NCBI RefSeq assembly: GCF_000953715.1
Contig: NZ_LN824141.1
Coordinates: 866,676 to 930,675, forward strand
Length of the DNA: 64,000 bases
Direction of reading: 5' to 3'
Origin: Defluviitoga tunisiensis
Lineage (GTDB): Bacteria > Thermotogota > Thermotogae > Petrotogales > Petrotogaceae
Below, in pieces: positions 51,478-59,215 of the stretch (position 1 is the first letter of the stretch; the number at the start of each line of letters is the position of its first letter). The notes beneath the pieces were generated by a model. That model saw only the letters and a list, made by a program, of their open reading frames with translations. It searched no databases and was not told the DNA's origin. Both the position numbers and the translations under genes were made by a program.

Positions 51478-52476
51478 TTAGTTCAACACCTCAACTTTAT
51501 ACACATTCTCTGATAACTCTTTCAAAAAATTTTCGACATGAGAATTATCAGAATTAATAGCAATAATCATTGTTCCGTAAGGACTATCTTTTAAATGTTC
51601 TATTTTTCCGTACAAAATATTTACACTTACATCATATTTTTTAGCAACGTCGTACAAAACAGGCTCGTGGGTTTTACTTCCCCAAAATACTATTTTTAAT
51701 AGCTTTTGATTTTTATTTCGTACCATCTCCCAAGTCTTGCTCCAGTCAATATTGATTTCTTGATAAAATTCATTGTTTAATTCTGTTTCTTTTTCAATGA
51801 AAAATTCGTGAACAGGCCCTACAAAGTTTACATAACCATTTTTTAAATATACTACTTTGTCACAAATTTTTTTAATCACGTCCATTTCATGAGTTACGAT
51901 TAATATAGATTTCCTAGTAGATTGGTTAATTTCCAAAATCAAATCAAGTATCTTTTGAGTAGTCTTAGGATCTAGCGATGAAGTTGGTTCATCGAACAAT
52001 ATAATATCAGGATTACTTATTAGTGCTCGAGCTATAGCAGTTCTTTGTTTTTCACCACCAGATAATTGTGATGGATAGGCGTCTTTTCTTGGGATAAGAT
52101 TCATGCTTTCAAGCATTTTATTCACTTTTTCTTCAATTTCTTTTTTTGAAAGATCTTCAATTTCAAGTGGTAAAGCAACATTTTGAAAGACTGTTCTAGA
52201 GCTTAATAGATTAAAGTGTTGAAATACTATGCTAATTTTTTTTCTAATCTTTCGTAACTCTTCTTTATCTAAAGATGTTAGATCTACACCGTCTAATAAG
52301 ATTTTACCAGAAGTAGGAACCTGGAGCAGGTTCAAGGTTCTCAAAAGAGATGTTTTTCCTGCTCCAGAAAGCCCAATAATGCCAACGATTTCTCCATCTT
52401 CAACTTTAAAGTTAATATCCTTTAGAACATGGTAATTATCTTCGTATATTAGGTTTAAGTCTTTTATTTCTAACAA
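51478..52476 (-). CDS. metN: Methionine ABC transporter ATPase MetN
   Basis: 332 residues from TTG. Walker A GLSGAGKTS, Q-loop in FQHFNLLSSRTV, signature LSGGEKQR, Walker B DIILFDEPTSSLDP and H-loop VTHEMD. The C-terminal part (about 265-332) is the NIL/ACT-like regulatory domain that binds methionine and inhibits transport when methionine is high. Confidence 0.94.
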   Translation of the reverse strand: MLEIKDLNLIYEDNYHVLKDINFKVEDGEIVGIIGLSGAGKTSLLRTLNLLQVPTSGKILLDGVDLTSLDKEELRKIRKKISIVFQHFNLLSSRTVFQNVALPLEIEDLSKKEIEEKVNKMLESMNLIPRKDAYPSQLSGGEKQRTAIARALISNPDIILFDEPTSSLDPKTTQKILDLILEINQSTRKSILIVTHEMDVIKKICDKVVYLKNGYVNFVGPVHEFFIEKETELNNEFYQEINIDWSKTWEMVRNKNQKLLKIVFWGSKTHEPVLYDVAKKYDVSVNILYGKIEHLKDSPYGTMIIAINSDNSHVENFLKELSENVYKVEVLN

Positions 52477-52505
52477 TTACCTATCTCCTTTTATATTAAA
52501 ATTAA

Positions 52506-53327
52506 CTAAAAAACAGGGACTACAGCTCCATTATATTTTTCGAGTATAAAATTTCTGACTTTATCAGTTGTTAAAACTTCTATTAGAGCCTTAACTAATT
52601 CATCGTTTAGTCTTTCCTCGCGAACAGCTATTATATTTGCGTATGGAGATTCTGCTCCCTCAAAAAACACAGCATCTTTTAGAGGATTTAAATCAGCTTC
52701 CATTGCATAATTTGTGTTTATTACTGCACCAACTACGTTTTTATCGGTTTTGTATGTTCTTGGTAAATAAGGCGCTTCAAGTTCTTTAAAGGTCAAATTA
52801 TATGGATTTTCAACTATGTCTTTTACTGTAGCAACTAAAGGATCTTCTCTTTCTCTAAGTTTTATTAAGTCATGTTGTTCCAAAAGCAAAAGAGCCCTTC
52901 CTTCATTAGTAACATCATTTGGAATTATAATTATATCGCCTTTTTTAAGGTCTTTTAAATCCTTTTTTAGGTAAAAACCCATAGGTTCAACATGAATCTT
53001 TGCAGCACAGACTAAACCTTCAATTTTACGTTCTTTGACAAAGGTTAGTAAGTATGGTTCATGTTGAAAATAATTTGCATCAATTGAACCGTCTGCTAGA
53101 GCTAGATTTGGTTGAACATAATCAGTAAAAATAATGATGTCTAATTTAACCCCGGTTTTTTGTTCGAAATCATCTTTGACGAATTCTAAAATTTCTGCAT
53201 GTGGAACTGGAGAGGCACCAACTTTAAAACTCTTACTTTTTGCTGCAGAAAATCCAACAACAGAAAATAATACTACAAGAAGAATCAGTGATACAAAAAC
53301 CTTTCCTAATGTTTTACTCTTTTTCAT
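52506..53327 (-). CDS. metQ: Methionine-binding protein MetQ
   Basis: 273 residues with signal peptide (VFVSLILLVVLFSVVGFSA). NlpA/MetQ family: VGASPVPHAEILEFVKDDF, DGSIDANYFQHEPYL, IIIPNDVTNEGRALLLL. The usual lipobox cysteine is missing, so it is either released into the periplasm or held by an uncleaved signal. First gene of the operon under a SAM-I riboswitch. Confidence 0.93.
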   Translation of the reverse strand: MKKSKTLGKVFVSLILLVVLFSVVGFSAAKSKSFKVGASPVPHAEILEFVKDDFEQKTGVKLDIIIFTDYVQPNLALADGSIDANYFQHEPYLLTFVKERKIEGLVCAAKIHVEPMGFYLKKDLKDLKKGDIIIIPNDVTNEGRALLLLEQHDLIKLREREDPLVATVKDIVENPYNLTFKELEAPYLPRTYKTDKNVVGAVINTNYAMEADLNPLKDAVFFEGAESPYANIIAVREERLNDELVKALIEVLTTDKVRNFILEKYNGAVVPVF

Positions 53328-53354
53328 TTAATCTCCCTCCTAGTGATTAATTAC

Positions 53355-53630
53355 GTTCTTATTTTTGTATTATAAGCGGAAAATTATGGATAAATTGTTA
53401 GGGCTGCCGCCCTGTAACCCGCTAAATATTCCAATATTGTAATTAAAGCGTTCTTATTTTTGTATTATAAGTGGAAAATTATGGATAAGTTGTTAGGGCT
53501 GCCGCCCTGTAACCCGCTAAATATTCCAATATTGTAATTAAAGCGTTCTTATTTTTGTATTATAAGTGGAAATTATAGATAAGTTGTTAGGGCTGCCGCC
53601 CTGTAATCCACTAAACTCCAGATTTTGTAA
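53355..53630. repeat. Three tandem 95-bp repeats between SAM riboswitch and metQ
   Basis: Copies start at 53355, 53450 and 53545 (95-bp period); the first two are nearly identical and the third is diverged at its right end. Each unit has GTTCTTATTTTTGTATTATAAG, TTAGGGCTGCCGCCCTGTAA (a GGGC/GCCC hairpin) and ATTCCAATATTGTAATT. All lie in the metQ leader, after the riboswitch terminator and before the start codon. On the coding strand each copy holds a TATAAT. Confidence 0.9.
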
Positions 53631-53667
53631 CATTTATTTTGACTGTAGAGTAATATTCGCAAGGTAC

Positions 53668-53704
53668 AAAAAAACCTCTTCCGGTTATTGCTTGGAAGAG
53701 GTTA
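53668..53704 (-). terminator. Expression-platform terminator of the SAM riboswitch
   Basis: Minus strand AACCTCTTCC / GGAAGAGGTT hairpin with a 10-base loop, followed by TTTTTTT. Stops transcription when SAM is bound upstream. Confidence 0.85.
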
Positions 53705-53725
53705 ATTATTTTCTTATTTTCCCTC

Positions 53726-53837
53726 TCCTTATCTCCCGGAAAACTTCCTGCAGGATTTGGCACCTTTGCATAAATTGTTTTTATGCAGGTTGCCGTGGTT
53801 TCACAGGGCCAGTCCCTCCACCACTCTTGATAAGGAA
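53726..53837 (-). ncRNA. SAM-I (S-box) riboswitch upstream of metQNI
   Basis: The minus strand shows the S-box core: P1 CCTTATC pairing with GATAAGG, AAGAGTGGTGGAGGGACTGG, CCCTGTGAAACC, CGGCAACC, a variable P3 (TGCATAAA/TTTATGCA), AAGGTGCCAAATCCTGCAG and the closing GGGAGATAAG. It binds S-adenosylmethionine and switches the downstream terminator on. Fits control of methionine uptake. Confidence 0.95.
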
Positions 53838-53857
53838 ATCATCTATTTATTTTTTCA

Positions 53858-53886
53858 ATCATAACATATTTAGTTGGCAATGTCAA
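53858..53886 (-). promoter_or_regulatory. Sigma-A promoter of met operon
   Basis: Minus strand TTGACA (53881-53886), 17-base spacer, TATGAT (53858-53863). Transcription starts near 53851, 14 bases before the riboswitch. Confidence 0.85.
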
Positions 53887-53947
53887 GGAGATAGAAAAAA
53901 TAAAAGTAAAAGTTTACATGAGTTTTTTAAGAATTGTTCAATATTTT

Positions 53948-53974
53948 AATGATTATTATGTTATAATAATCATT
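53948..53974. promoter_or_regulatory. 12-bp-arm palindrome, possible Fur/PerR-type operator
   Basis: AATGATTATTAT and ATAATAATCATT flank three bases, a perfect 12-bp inverted repeat that resembles Fur/PerR operators (GATAAT-ATTATC type). It lies between the divergent met promoter and the flavodiiron gene. The assignment to a regulator is inference. Confidence 0.5.
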
Positions 53975-54195
53975 AGAAACGTGGATTAATAACGTTAAAT
54001 TTAGAGTTGGTCCAGAGCGAATCCCTCCCCCCATTTTATTTGTACAAGCACCCAACATGTTAAAGAAATTAAGAATTAGAGAAGATTAGAAGTCGGTGGG
54101 GTATTTTGTAACAAAATCAAATACAAAACGTATGTAAAATGAGCTTTTTAGAATTTCTAAACTGAGTATAATAATGATTTTAGGAGGAGATAGTT

Positions 54196-55392
54196 ATGAA
54201 TAGTTCTGTAAAAATTACCGATGATATTTATTATGTAGGTGTTAATGACAGAGATACAGCACTTTTTGAAAATCTTTGGCCTCTTGATAAAGGTGTAAGT
54301 TATAATTCTTATTTAATTTTAGATGAGAAAACAGCATTGATAGATACTGTTAAAGAAAGTAAAATCTCAGAATTTTTTGATAAGATCAGACATCTTCTTA
54401 ATGGTAGGGCTTTGGATTACTTAATAATAAACCATATGGAGCCCGATCACTCAGGTTCTATTCCTGAATTATTACAAGAATTTCCTGGAATTAAAATTGT
54501 AGGAAACAAGACTACCTTTCAATTTATTAAGGATCTATACAAGGTAGAAGACAATTTTCAAGAAATAAAAGATGGTTCTGTTTTAAATTTAGGTAAGCAT
54601 ACATTGAAATTTTATCTCACACCAATGGTTCACTGGCCTGAAACTATGATGACGTATGATGAAAAAGATAAGATACTTTTTTCAGGAGATGCCTTTGGTG
54701 GATTTGGAACTTTAGATGGCGGGATTTTTGATGATGAAGTAAGAATCGATTTTTTTGAAGATGAGATAAGAAGATATTTTTCGAATATTATTGGAAAATA
54801 CACAAAGATGGTTCAAAGGGCTTTAAACAAGTTAAAAGATGCAAACATTGATATAGATATAATTGCAGCAACTCATGGTCCTGTTTGGAGAAAAGATCCA
54901 AAAAGAATCATAGATTTGTACGATAAATGGAGTAGATGTGAAACAGAAAAAGGTGTAGTAATTGCATATGGCTCTATGTACGGAAATACAGAAGAAATGG
55001 CCGAATATGTTGCAAGAAGGTTAGCAGAAGAAGGAATAAAAGAGATAAAAATAATGAGTGTATCAAAAACGCATATTTCTTATATTATCAATGAAATATG
55101 GAAGTACAAAGGTGTAATATTAGGGAGTTGTACATATAATCAAGGGTTATTTCCTTACATGGAATCGTTAGTACAGTGGTTAGCTCACAATGACATAAAG
55201 AACCACGTTTTAGGAATATTTGGAACTTATGGTTGGAGTGGAGGAGGGGTTTCTACTTTAGTTAAATACAACGAACAGATGAAATGGCCTTTAGTATATG
55301 AACCAGTTGAGGCGAAGTTGTCTGCTAAATCTGAAGATTTTAAAAAGTTAGATGAATTAGCAAAGGCTATGGCAAGAGAAATTAACTCGTAA
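54196..55392 (+). CDS. Flavodiiron protein (A-type flavoprotein)
   Basis: 398 residues. N-terminal metallo-beta-lactamase-like domain with diiron ligands HMEPDHSGS (about 79-87), GDAFGGFG and TAATHG-type AATHGPVW; C-terminal flavodoxin domain with the FMN loop GSMYGNTEEM (about 257-266). It reduces O2 to water or NO to N2O with electrons from rubredoxin, protecting an anaerobe from oxygen. GGAGGAG SD sequence. A Fur/PerR-like palindrome lies 220 bases upstream. Confidence 0.93.
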   Translation: MNSSVKITDDIYYVGVNDRDTALFENLWPLDKGVSYNSYLILDEKTALIDTVKESKISEFFDKIRHLLNGRALDYLIINHMEPDHSGSIPELLQEFPGIKIVGNKTTFQFIKDLYKVEDNFQEIKDGSVLNLGKHTLKFYLTPMVHWPETMMTYDEKDKILFSGDAFGGFGTLDGGIFDDEVRIDFFEDEIRRYFSNIIGKYTKMVQRALNKLKDANIDIDIIAATHGPVWRKDPKRIIDLYDKWSRCETEKGVVIAYGSMYGNTEEMAEYVARRLAEEGIKEIKIMSVSKTHISYIINEIWKYKGVILGSCTYNQGLFPYMESLVQWLAHNDIKNHVLGIFGTYGWSGGGVSTLVKYNEQMKWPLVYEPVEAKLSAKSEDFKKLDELAKAMAREINS

Positions 55393-55425
55393 AAAGCAAT
55401 AAGTACTCGTTGAGGTGAAAAATCT

Positions 55426-56982
55426 ATGGAACAATTAATTAAAAAAAGTTTAACAAGGGCTCAAATATGTGAAGAAGTAAGGCCCGGACCCTCATCTATC
55501 ATCATCTTTGGAGCGTCTGGCGACCTCACGTTTAGAAAATTAATTCCTTCAATATTTGCCTTATTTAAAAAAGAGTTGCTACCGAAACAATTTTACCTGT
55601 TGGGGGTTGCAAGAACAAAGTATACTGATGAAGAATACAGGAATGAAATAAAAAGGTGGCTTTTAAATGAAAACGAAGCTCTAAATAGCGTCTTATCGTT
55701 TATAGAAAGAATATTTTATATATCAGGTAACTACGACGATGATTCACTTTACAAGTTACTACAAGAGAAATTAAACTCTCTAGATAAGATGTTTGAGACA
55801 CAACAAAATCATATTTTTTATCTAGCAACGCCACCAAGTGTCTATCTAGAAATTATAAGACGGTTAGGGCAGTTTGAACTAACAAAAGAAAACTCAGGTG
55901 GTTATTCCCGAGTTATTATAGAAAAACCATTTGGGAGTAATTTAGAAACTGCTATCGAATTAGATAAGGAATTACACAAGTACTTAAAAGAATCACAAGT
56001 ATATCGAATAGATCATTATCTTGGTAAAGAAACTGTTCAAAATATAATGATGCTTAGATTTGCAAATATTGTATTTGAACCAATTTGGAATTACAAGTAT
56101 ATAGACAACGTTCAAATCACAGTGGCTGAAACTCTAGGAATTGAGCATCGAGCAGGATATTTTGAACAAGCCGGGTTATTAAGGGACATGTTTCAAAATC
56201 ATATGATACAATTATTGACGTTGGTTGCTATGGAACCGCCAGCTTCTTTAGAGGATTCTAGTGTACGGGATGAAAAAACAAAACTTCTAAAATCTATACG
56301 CATGTATGATACTTACGAAATTGATAAATATTTTGTTAGAGGTCAGTATGTCAGAGGAACCGTTAACGGCAAAGAAGTCCCTGGCTACCGAGAGGAACGG
56401 AATGTGAATCCTAACTCCTACGTTGAAACCTTTGTAGCTGGAAAATTTCTCATTGACAATTGGAGATGGAGTGGCGTACCTTTTTATTTACGTGCAGGAA
56501 AAAGATTAAAAAAGAAAATCAGTGAGATTGCCATTATCTTTAAAGAGGTTCCTCATTCGATTTTTTTCAAAAATAATGTAGAACTTGAACAAAATGTTTT
56601 GATACTGAATATTCAACCTGACGAAGGATTTTCTTTGAAGATTCAGGCAAAGCAACCCGGTTCAAAGTTATGTTTAAATACCTTAACTATGGACTTTAAA
56701 TACAACGAATTCTTTAATTTTAAAGGGCCAGATGCCTATGAAAGATTGCTGTTAGATGCGATGGTTGGGGATCAAACTTTATTTGTAAGAAGTGATGCGA
56801 TGGAGTTAGCTTGGAAATTATTGACTCCAATTTTAAATAAATGGGAACAAGACAAAGAAAAAGGCCTTTTATTTTATGAAGCAGGCAGTTGGGGACCAAA
56901 AGAAGCAAATGAGTTAATTGCTAGAGATGGCAGAGAATGGAGAGATTTAGAAGCTGAGGGAGAAATAGAAGATGGTTTTTAA
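55426..56982 (+). CDS. zwf: Glucose-6-phosphate 1-dehydrogenase
   Basis: 518 residues. NADP-binding IFGASGDLTFRKLIPSIF, active site RIDHYLGKETVQNIMMLRF, and the C-terminal LLLDAMVGDQTLFVRSDAMELAW. First step of the oxidative pentose phosphate path, giving 6-phosphogluconolactone for Pgl, whose gene overlaps it by 11 bases. Confidence 0.95.
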   Translation: MEQLIKKSLTRAQICEEVRPGPSSIIIFGASGDLTFRKLIPSIFALFKKELLPKQFYLLGVARTKYTDEEYRNEIKRWLLNENEALNSVLSFIERIFYISGNYDDDSLYKLLQEKLNSLDKMFETQQNHIFYLATPPSVYLEIIRRLGQFELTKENSGGYSRVIIEKPFGSNLETAIELDKELHKYLKESQVYRIDHYLGKETVQNIMMLRFANIVFEPIWNYKYIDNVQITVAETLGIEHRAGYFEQAGLLRDMFQNHMIQLLTLVAMEPPASLEDSSVRDEKTKLLKSIRMYDTYEIDKYFVRGQYVRGTVNGKEVPGYREERNVNPNSYVETFVAGKFLIDNWRWSGVPFYLRAGKRLKKKISEIAIIFKEVPHSIFFKNNVELEQNVLILNIQPDEGFSLKIQAKQPGSKLCLNTLTMDFKYNEFFNFKGPDAYERLLLDAMVGDQTLFVRSDAMELAWKLLTPILNKWEQDKEKGLLFYEAGSWGPKEANELIARDGREWRDLEAEGEIEDGF

Positions 56983-57700
56983 ATTGTTCGAAAGCTTAGA
57001 AGAGTTTTTAGATGAATCAGCAAATTTGATATTTAAGATATACAAAGAGAGTATAACCAAATACAATCAATTTTCTCTTATGCTTTCTGGAGGTAACACC
57101 CCAAAACCACTATTTGAAAAAATTGCTAAAGATTACAACGATAAAATCAATTGGGAAAGAGTTTTTGTGTTTTGGGCTGATGAAAGATACGTCGACAAAG
57201 AAAGTGATGATAGTAATTATAAATGGGCTTATAAATTGCTACTTTCCAAGGTAAATATACCTCAAAACAATATTTATCGAATAAAAACTGAACTACCACT
57301 TGAAAAAGCGGCGGAAGAATATGAAAAGGAAATAATCAACTTTTTTCAAGGTAAAGAACCTGCTTTTGATCTTATCTTACTTGGAATTGGGAAAGATGGC
57401 CATACTGCATCTTTGTTTCCAAACAGCGATTTACTAACTGAAAACAATCGATTAGTAGCACCTGTTTCCCCAGCAGGAGAGCCATATGTTCCAAGAATAA
57501 CAGTTACATACAAAGTTCTCAATAATGCAAAAAATATATTATTTTTAAGTTCGTATAATGATAAAAAGAATATTATAGATGAGATAATCACAAACAAAGA
57601 AAAAGCAAAAGAAAAATACCCTGCTGCAAGGGTAGAAGCAAGGAGAATTTACTTTTTCTCATGTCAATTACCCACCGCCCCTAGAGGCGGGGGCTTGTAG
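56972..57700 (+). CDS. pgl: 6-phosphogluconolactonase with C-terminus altered by an inserted RNA element
   Basis: 242 residues. SGGNTPKPLFEKIAKDY, VFWADERYVDKESDDSNYKWA and GIGKDGHTASLFP are the family motifs; it hydrolyses 6-phosphogluconolactone. The body is complete to KYPAARVEARRIYFFSC, but the last residues (QLPTAPRGGGL, stop at 57698) are encoded by the 5' end of the HEARO/omega RNA insert beginning near 57665. Joining the flanks (TGT at 57662 to ACA at 57810) would restore a frame ending in TGA at 57825, just at the terminator. The loss affects only about the last eight to ten residues, so activity may be retained. Confidence 0.9.
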   Translation: MVFKLFESLEEFLDESANLIFKIYKESITKYNQFSLMLSGGNTPKPLFEKIAKDYNDKINWERVFVFWADERYVDKESDDSNYKWAYKLLLSKVNIPQNNIYRIKTELPLEKAAEEYEKEIINFFQGKEPAFDLILLGIGKDGHTASLFPNSDLLTENNRLVAPVSPAGEPYVPRITVTYKVLNNAKNILFLSSYNDKKNIIDEIITNKEKAKEKYPAARVEARRIYFFSCQLPTAPRGGGL

Positions 57701-57809
57701 AAATACAAGCTCGGTTGATTAGCCTAAGTCATTAGTTTTTGCTAATGATTAGTTATAGCAGAATATATAGTCACCGTGGGATGCTCCACAAGTCCCATGC
57801 TCTGAGGGT
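57665..57809 (+). ncRNA. Truncated solo HEARO / omega RNA copy
   Basis: About 145 bases nearly identical to the first part of the HEARO RNA at 18958-18815: ACCGCC..GGCGGGGGCTTGTAG, CAAGCTCGGTTGATTAGCCTA, GCTAATGATTAGTTATAGCAG, TATAGTCACCGTGGGATGC and CTCTGAGGGT, after which the two copies diverge. The CTGCTATAAC partner strand and all nuclease sequence are missing. It lies inside the 3' end of pgl. No nuclease or transposase is adjacent, so any activity must be in trans. Confidence 0.75.
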
Positions 57810-57824
57810 ACAAGTTGTAAAAAA

Positions 57825-57852
57825 TGAGAGGCTTAAGTTAAAAAGCCTCTCA
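57825..57852. terminator. Bidirectional terminator between pgl and starch cluster
   Basis: TGAGAGGCTT / AAGCCTCTCA with an 8-base loop; a run of six T follows on the minus strand and ATTTT on the plus. Ends both converging transcripts. Confidence 0.85.
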
Positions 57853-57905
57853 ATTTTAAATCTATAACACAAAGTAAAAGGGGATTACTTCAACAAAATA
57901 AACGA

Positions 57906-59180
57906 TTAAAATTCTGCCGCAACAGATAATGTGAAGTATTTATCGGGATCGAAAGGTTTTGCGTCGACTCTAATGTCATTACCAAAACCTACTTTTACCT
58001 TAACCGGAAAATCTTCGCTTTCTAGTTTAAAGCTCAAATTAAATCCGGACTTACCCTCACCGTTAAAGTAAAGGTCTCCTCCTATTCTATAGCTTTCTAA
58101 TAATGTGTAACCGCCACCTATCTTAAAGGCGTAGAAATTATCTTCTTCTGTTTCATAATATACTGCGCCATCCAAATCAAAGTCTTTGTAAACACCAAAA
58201 CCTTTTACCGTTAAAGATTTATCCAACGCAGCATATAAAAAACTTGCCCCAAAGCTATCCTCTTTTTCGTATCCTGCTAAAACGCTGTTAAATTCCCAAT
58301 CTTCAAGATTGAACTCTGTGAAGAAGTCATAAGCCTCTCCTCTAATAACTAACGATGTTGCATCTACGGTATCAAACAATAAGCCAACCCTAAAATCATA
58401 AAAGCTGCAATCAGCAAATGTCAAAAATTTAACTTTATTTTCTTGAGTTAGTAAGTCAACACCTGCGTATAAATCCGCATAATTGAATAAGAACCCAAAT
58501 CCTGGAAGTTTCGTTTCAGGATTTTCATAATCAAAATTATAATTAGGGTTTATCGTTGTTTTATAAAAAGCACCCAAAGAAATGTGTTCTTGCATCCATA
58601 AAGCTTTCATTCCATAAACTTTGAATTGAAAACTATCATTGTCAGAGGAAGCACCTATCTTCAATTCCAAATCTGCATTTTGTATATTAGGATTTATGCT
58701 TAAAACAACCTCGTTTGTTACTTGCGGGCTTGCAAAAAAAACCGTATCATCTTCTAGTTTTGTTTTTAAGCCAAATTCATATTTTCCAGAGATAATAGAA
58801 GCTTTGTCTTCTCTTGCCTCTGCCCCAACGATTTTTAGTTCCCCATCTTCTAAAACTAACTCAAATTTTGAATTTCTTCCACCATATGGATCAGGAACAT
58901 AGTCTGGGGATTCTGGATCTTCGTACCAATCTGTTCCATTTACAACATATTTGTATTCATAAACGCCAGGCTGTAATTCTGCTATGTATACCCAAACTCC
59001 ATCATAATATTCCATTTCCCAAGCACTAGTACTCCAATTATTAAAAGAACCAGCAACAAAGACGCTATTAGCAGTTCTATCTTCATATTCAAAAACGACC
59101 ATCCCATCCTCAACGTAAACTTTTGAAAAGGTAAATACGATTATTAAAGAAAATAATATAACAGAAATAATTTTTTTCAT
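57906..59180 (-). CDS. Outer-membrane-type beta-barrel protein with N-terminal glycogen-binding (CBM48-like) domain
   Basis: 424 residues with signal peptide (MKKIISVILFSLIIVFTFS). Residues about 25-115 form an AMPK/CBM48-like carbohydrate-binding domain (SVFVAGSFNNWSTSAWEM, GVYEYKYVVNG, DPYGGRNSKFEL). The rest alternates polar and aromatic residues and ends in an aromatic residue after a beta-strand (LSVAAEF), as outer-membrane barrel proteins do. Likely a surface or channel protein handling starch fragments. Last gene of the cluster. Confidence 0.7.
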   Translation of the reverse strand: MKKIISVILFSLIIVFTFSKVYVEDGMVVFEYEDRTANSVFVAGSFNNWSTSAWEMEYYDGVWVYIAELQPGVYEYKYVVNGTDWYEDPESPDYVPDPYGGRNSKFELVLEDGELKIVGAEAREDKASIISGKYEFGLKTKLEDDTVFFASPQVTNEVVLSINPNIQNADLELKIGASSDNDSFQFKVYGMKALWMQEHISLGAFYKTTINPNYNFDYENPETKLPGFGFLFNYADLYAGVDLLTQENKVKFLTFADCSFYDFRVGLLFDTVDATSLVIRGEAYDFFTEFNLEDWEFNSVLAGYEKEDSFGASFLYAALDKSLTVKGFGVYKDFDLDGAVYYETEEDNFYAFKIGGGYTLLESYRIGGDLYFNGEGKSGFNLSFKLESEDFPVKVKVGFGNDIRVDAKPFDPDKYFTLSVAAEF

Positions 59181-59215
59181 CTTGCCACCTCCAAAATTTA
59201 TCTATTGTTTTAAAA

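Noticed and set aside
53355-53630. CRISPR array
   Set aside because: Repeats are contiguous 95-bp units without unique spacers, and no cas gene is present.
53566-53949. Plus-strand frame of 127 codons
   Set aside because: It runs over the SAM riboswitch and its terminator on the opposite strand; no SD sequence.
54005-54040. Possible fourth copy of the AGGGCT-GCCCT repeat
   Set aside because: Minus strand GGGAGGGATTCGCTCTGGACC is only loosely similar and lacks the flanks.
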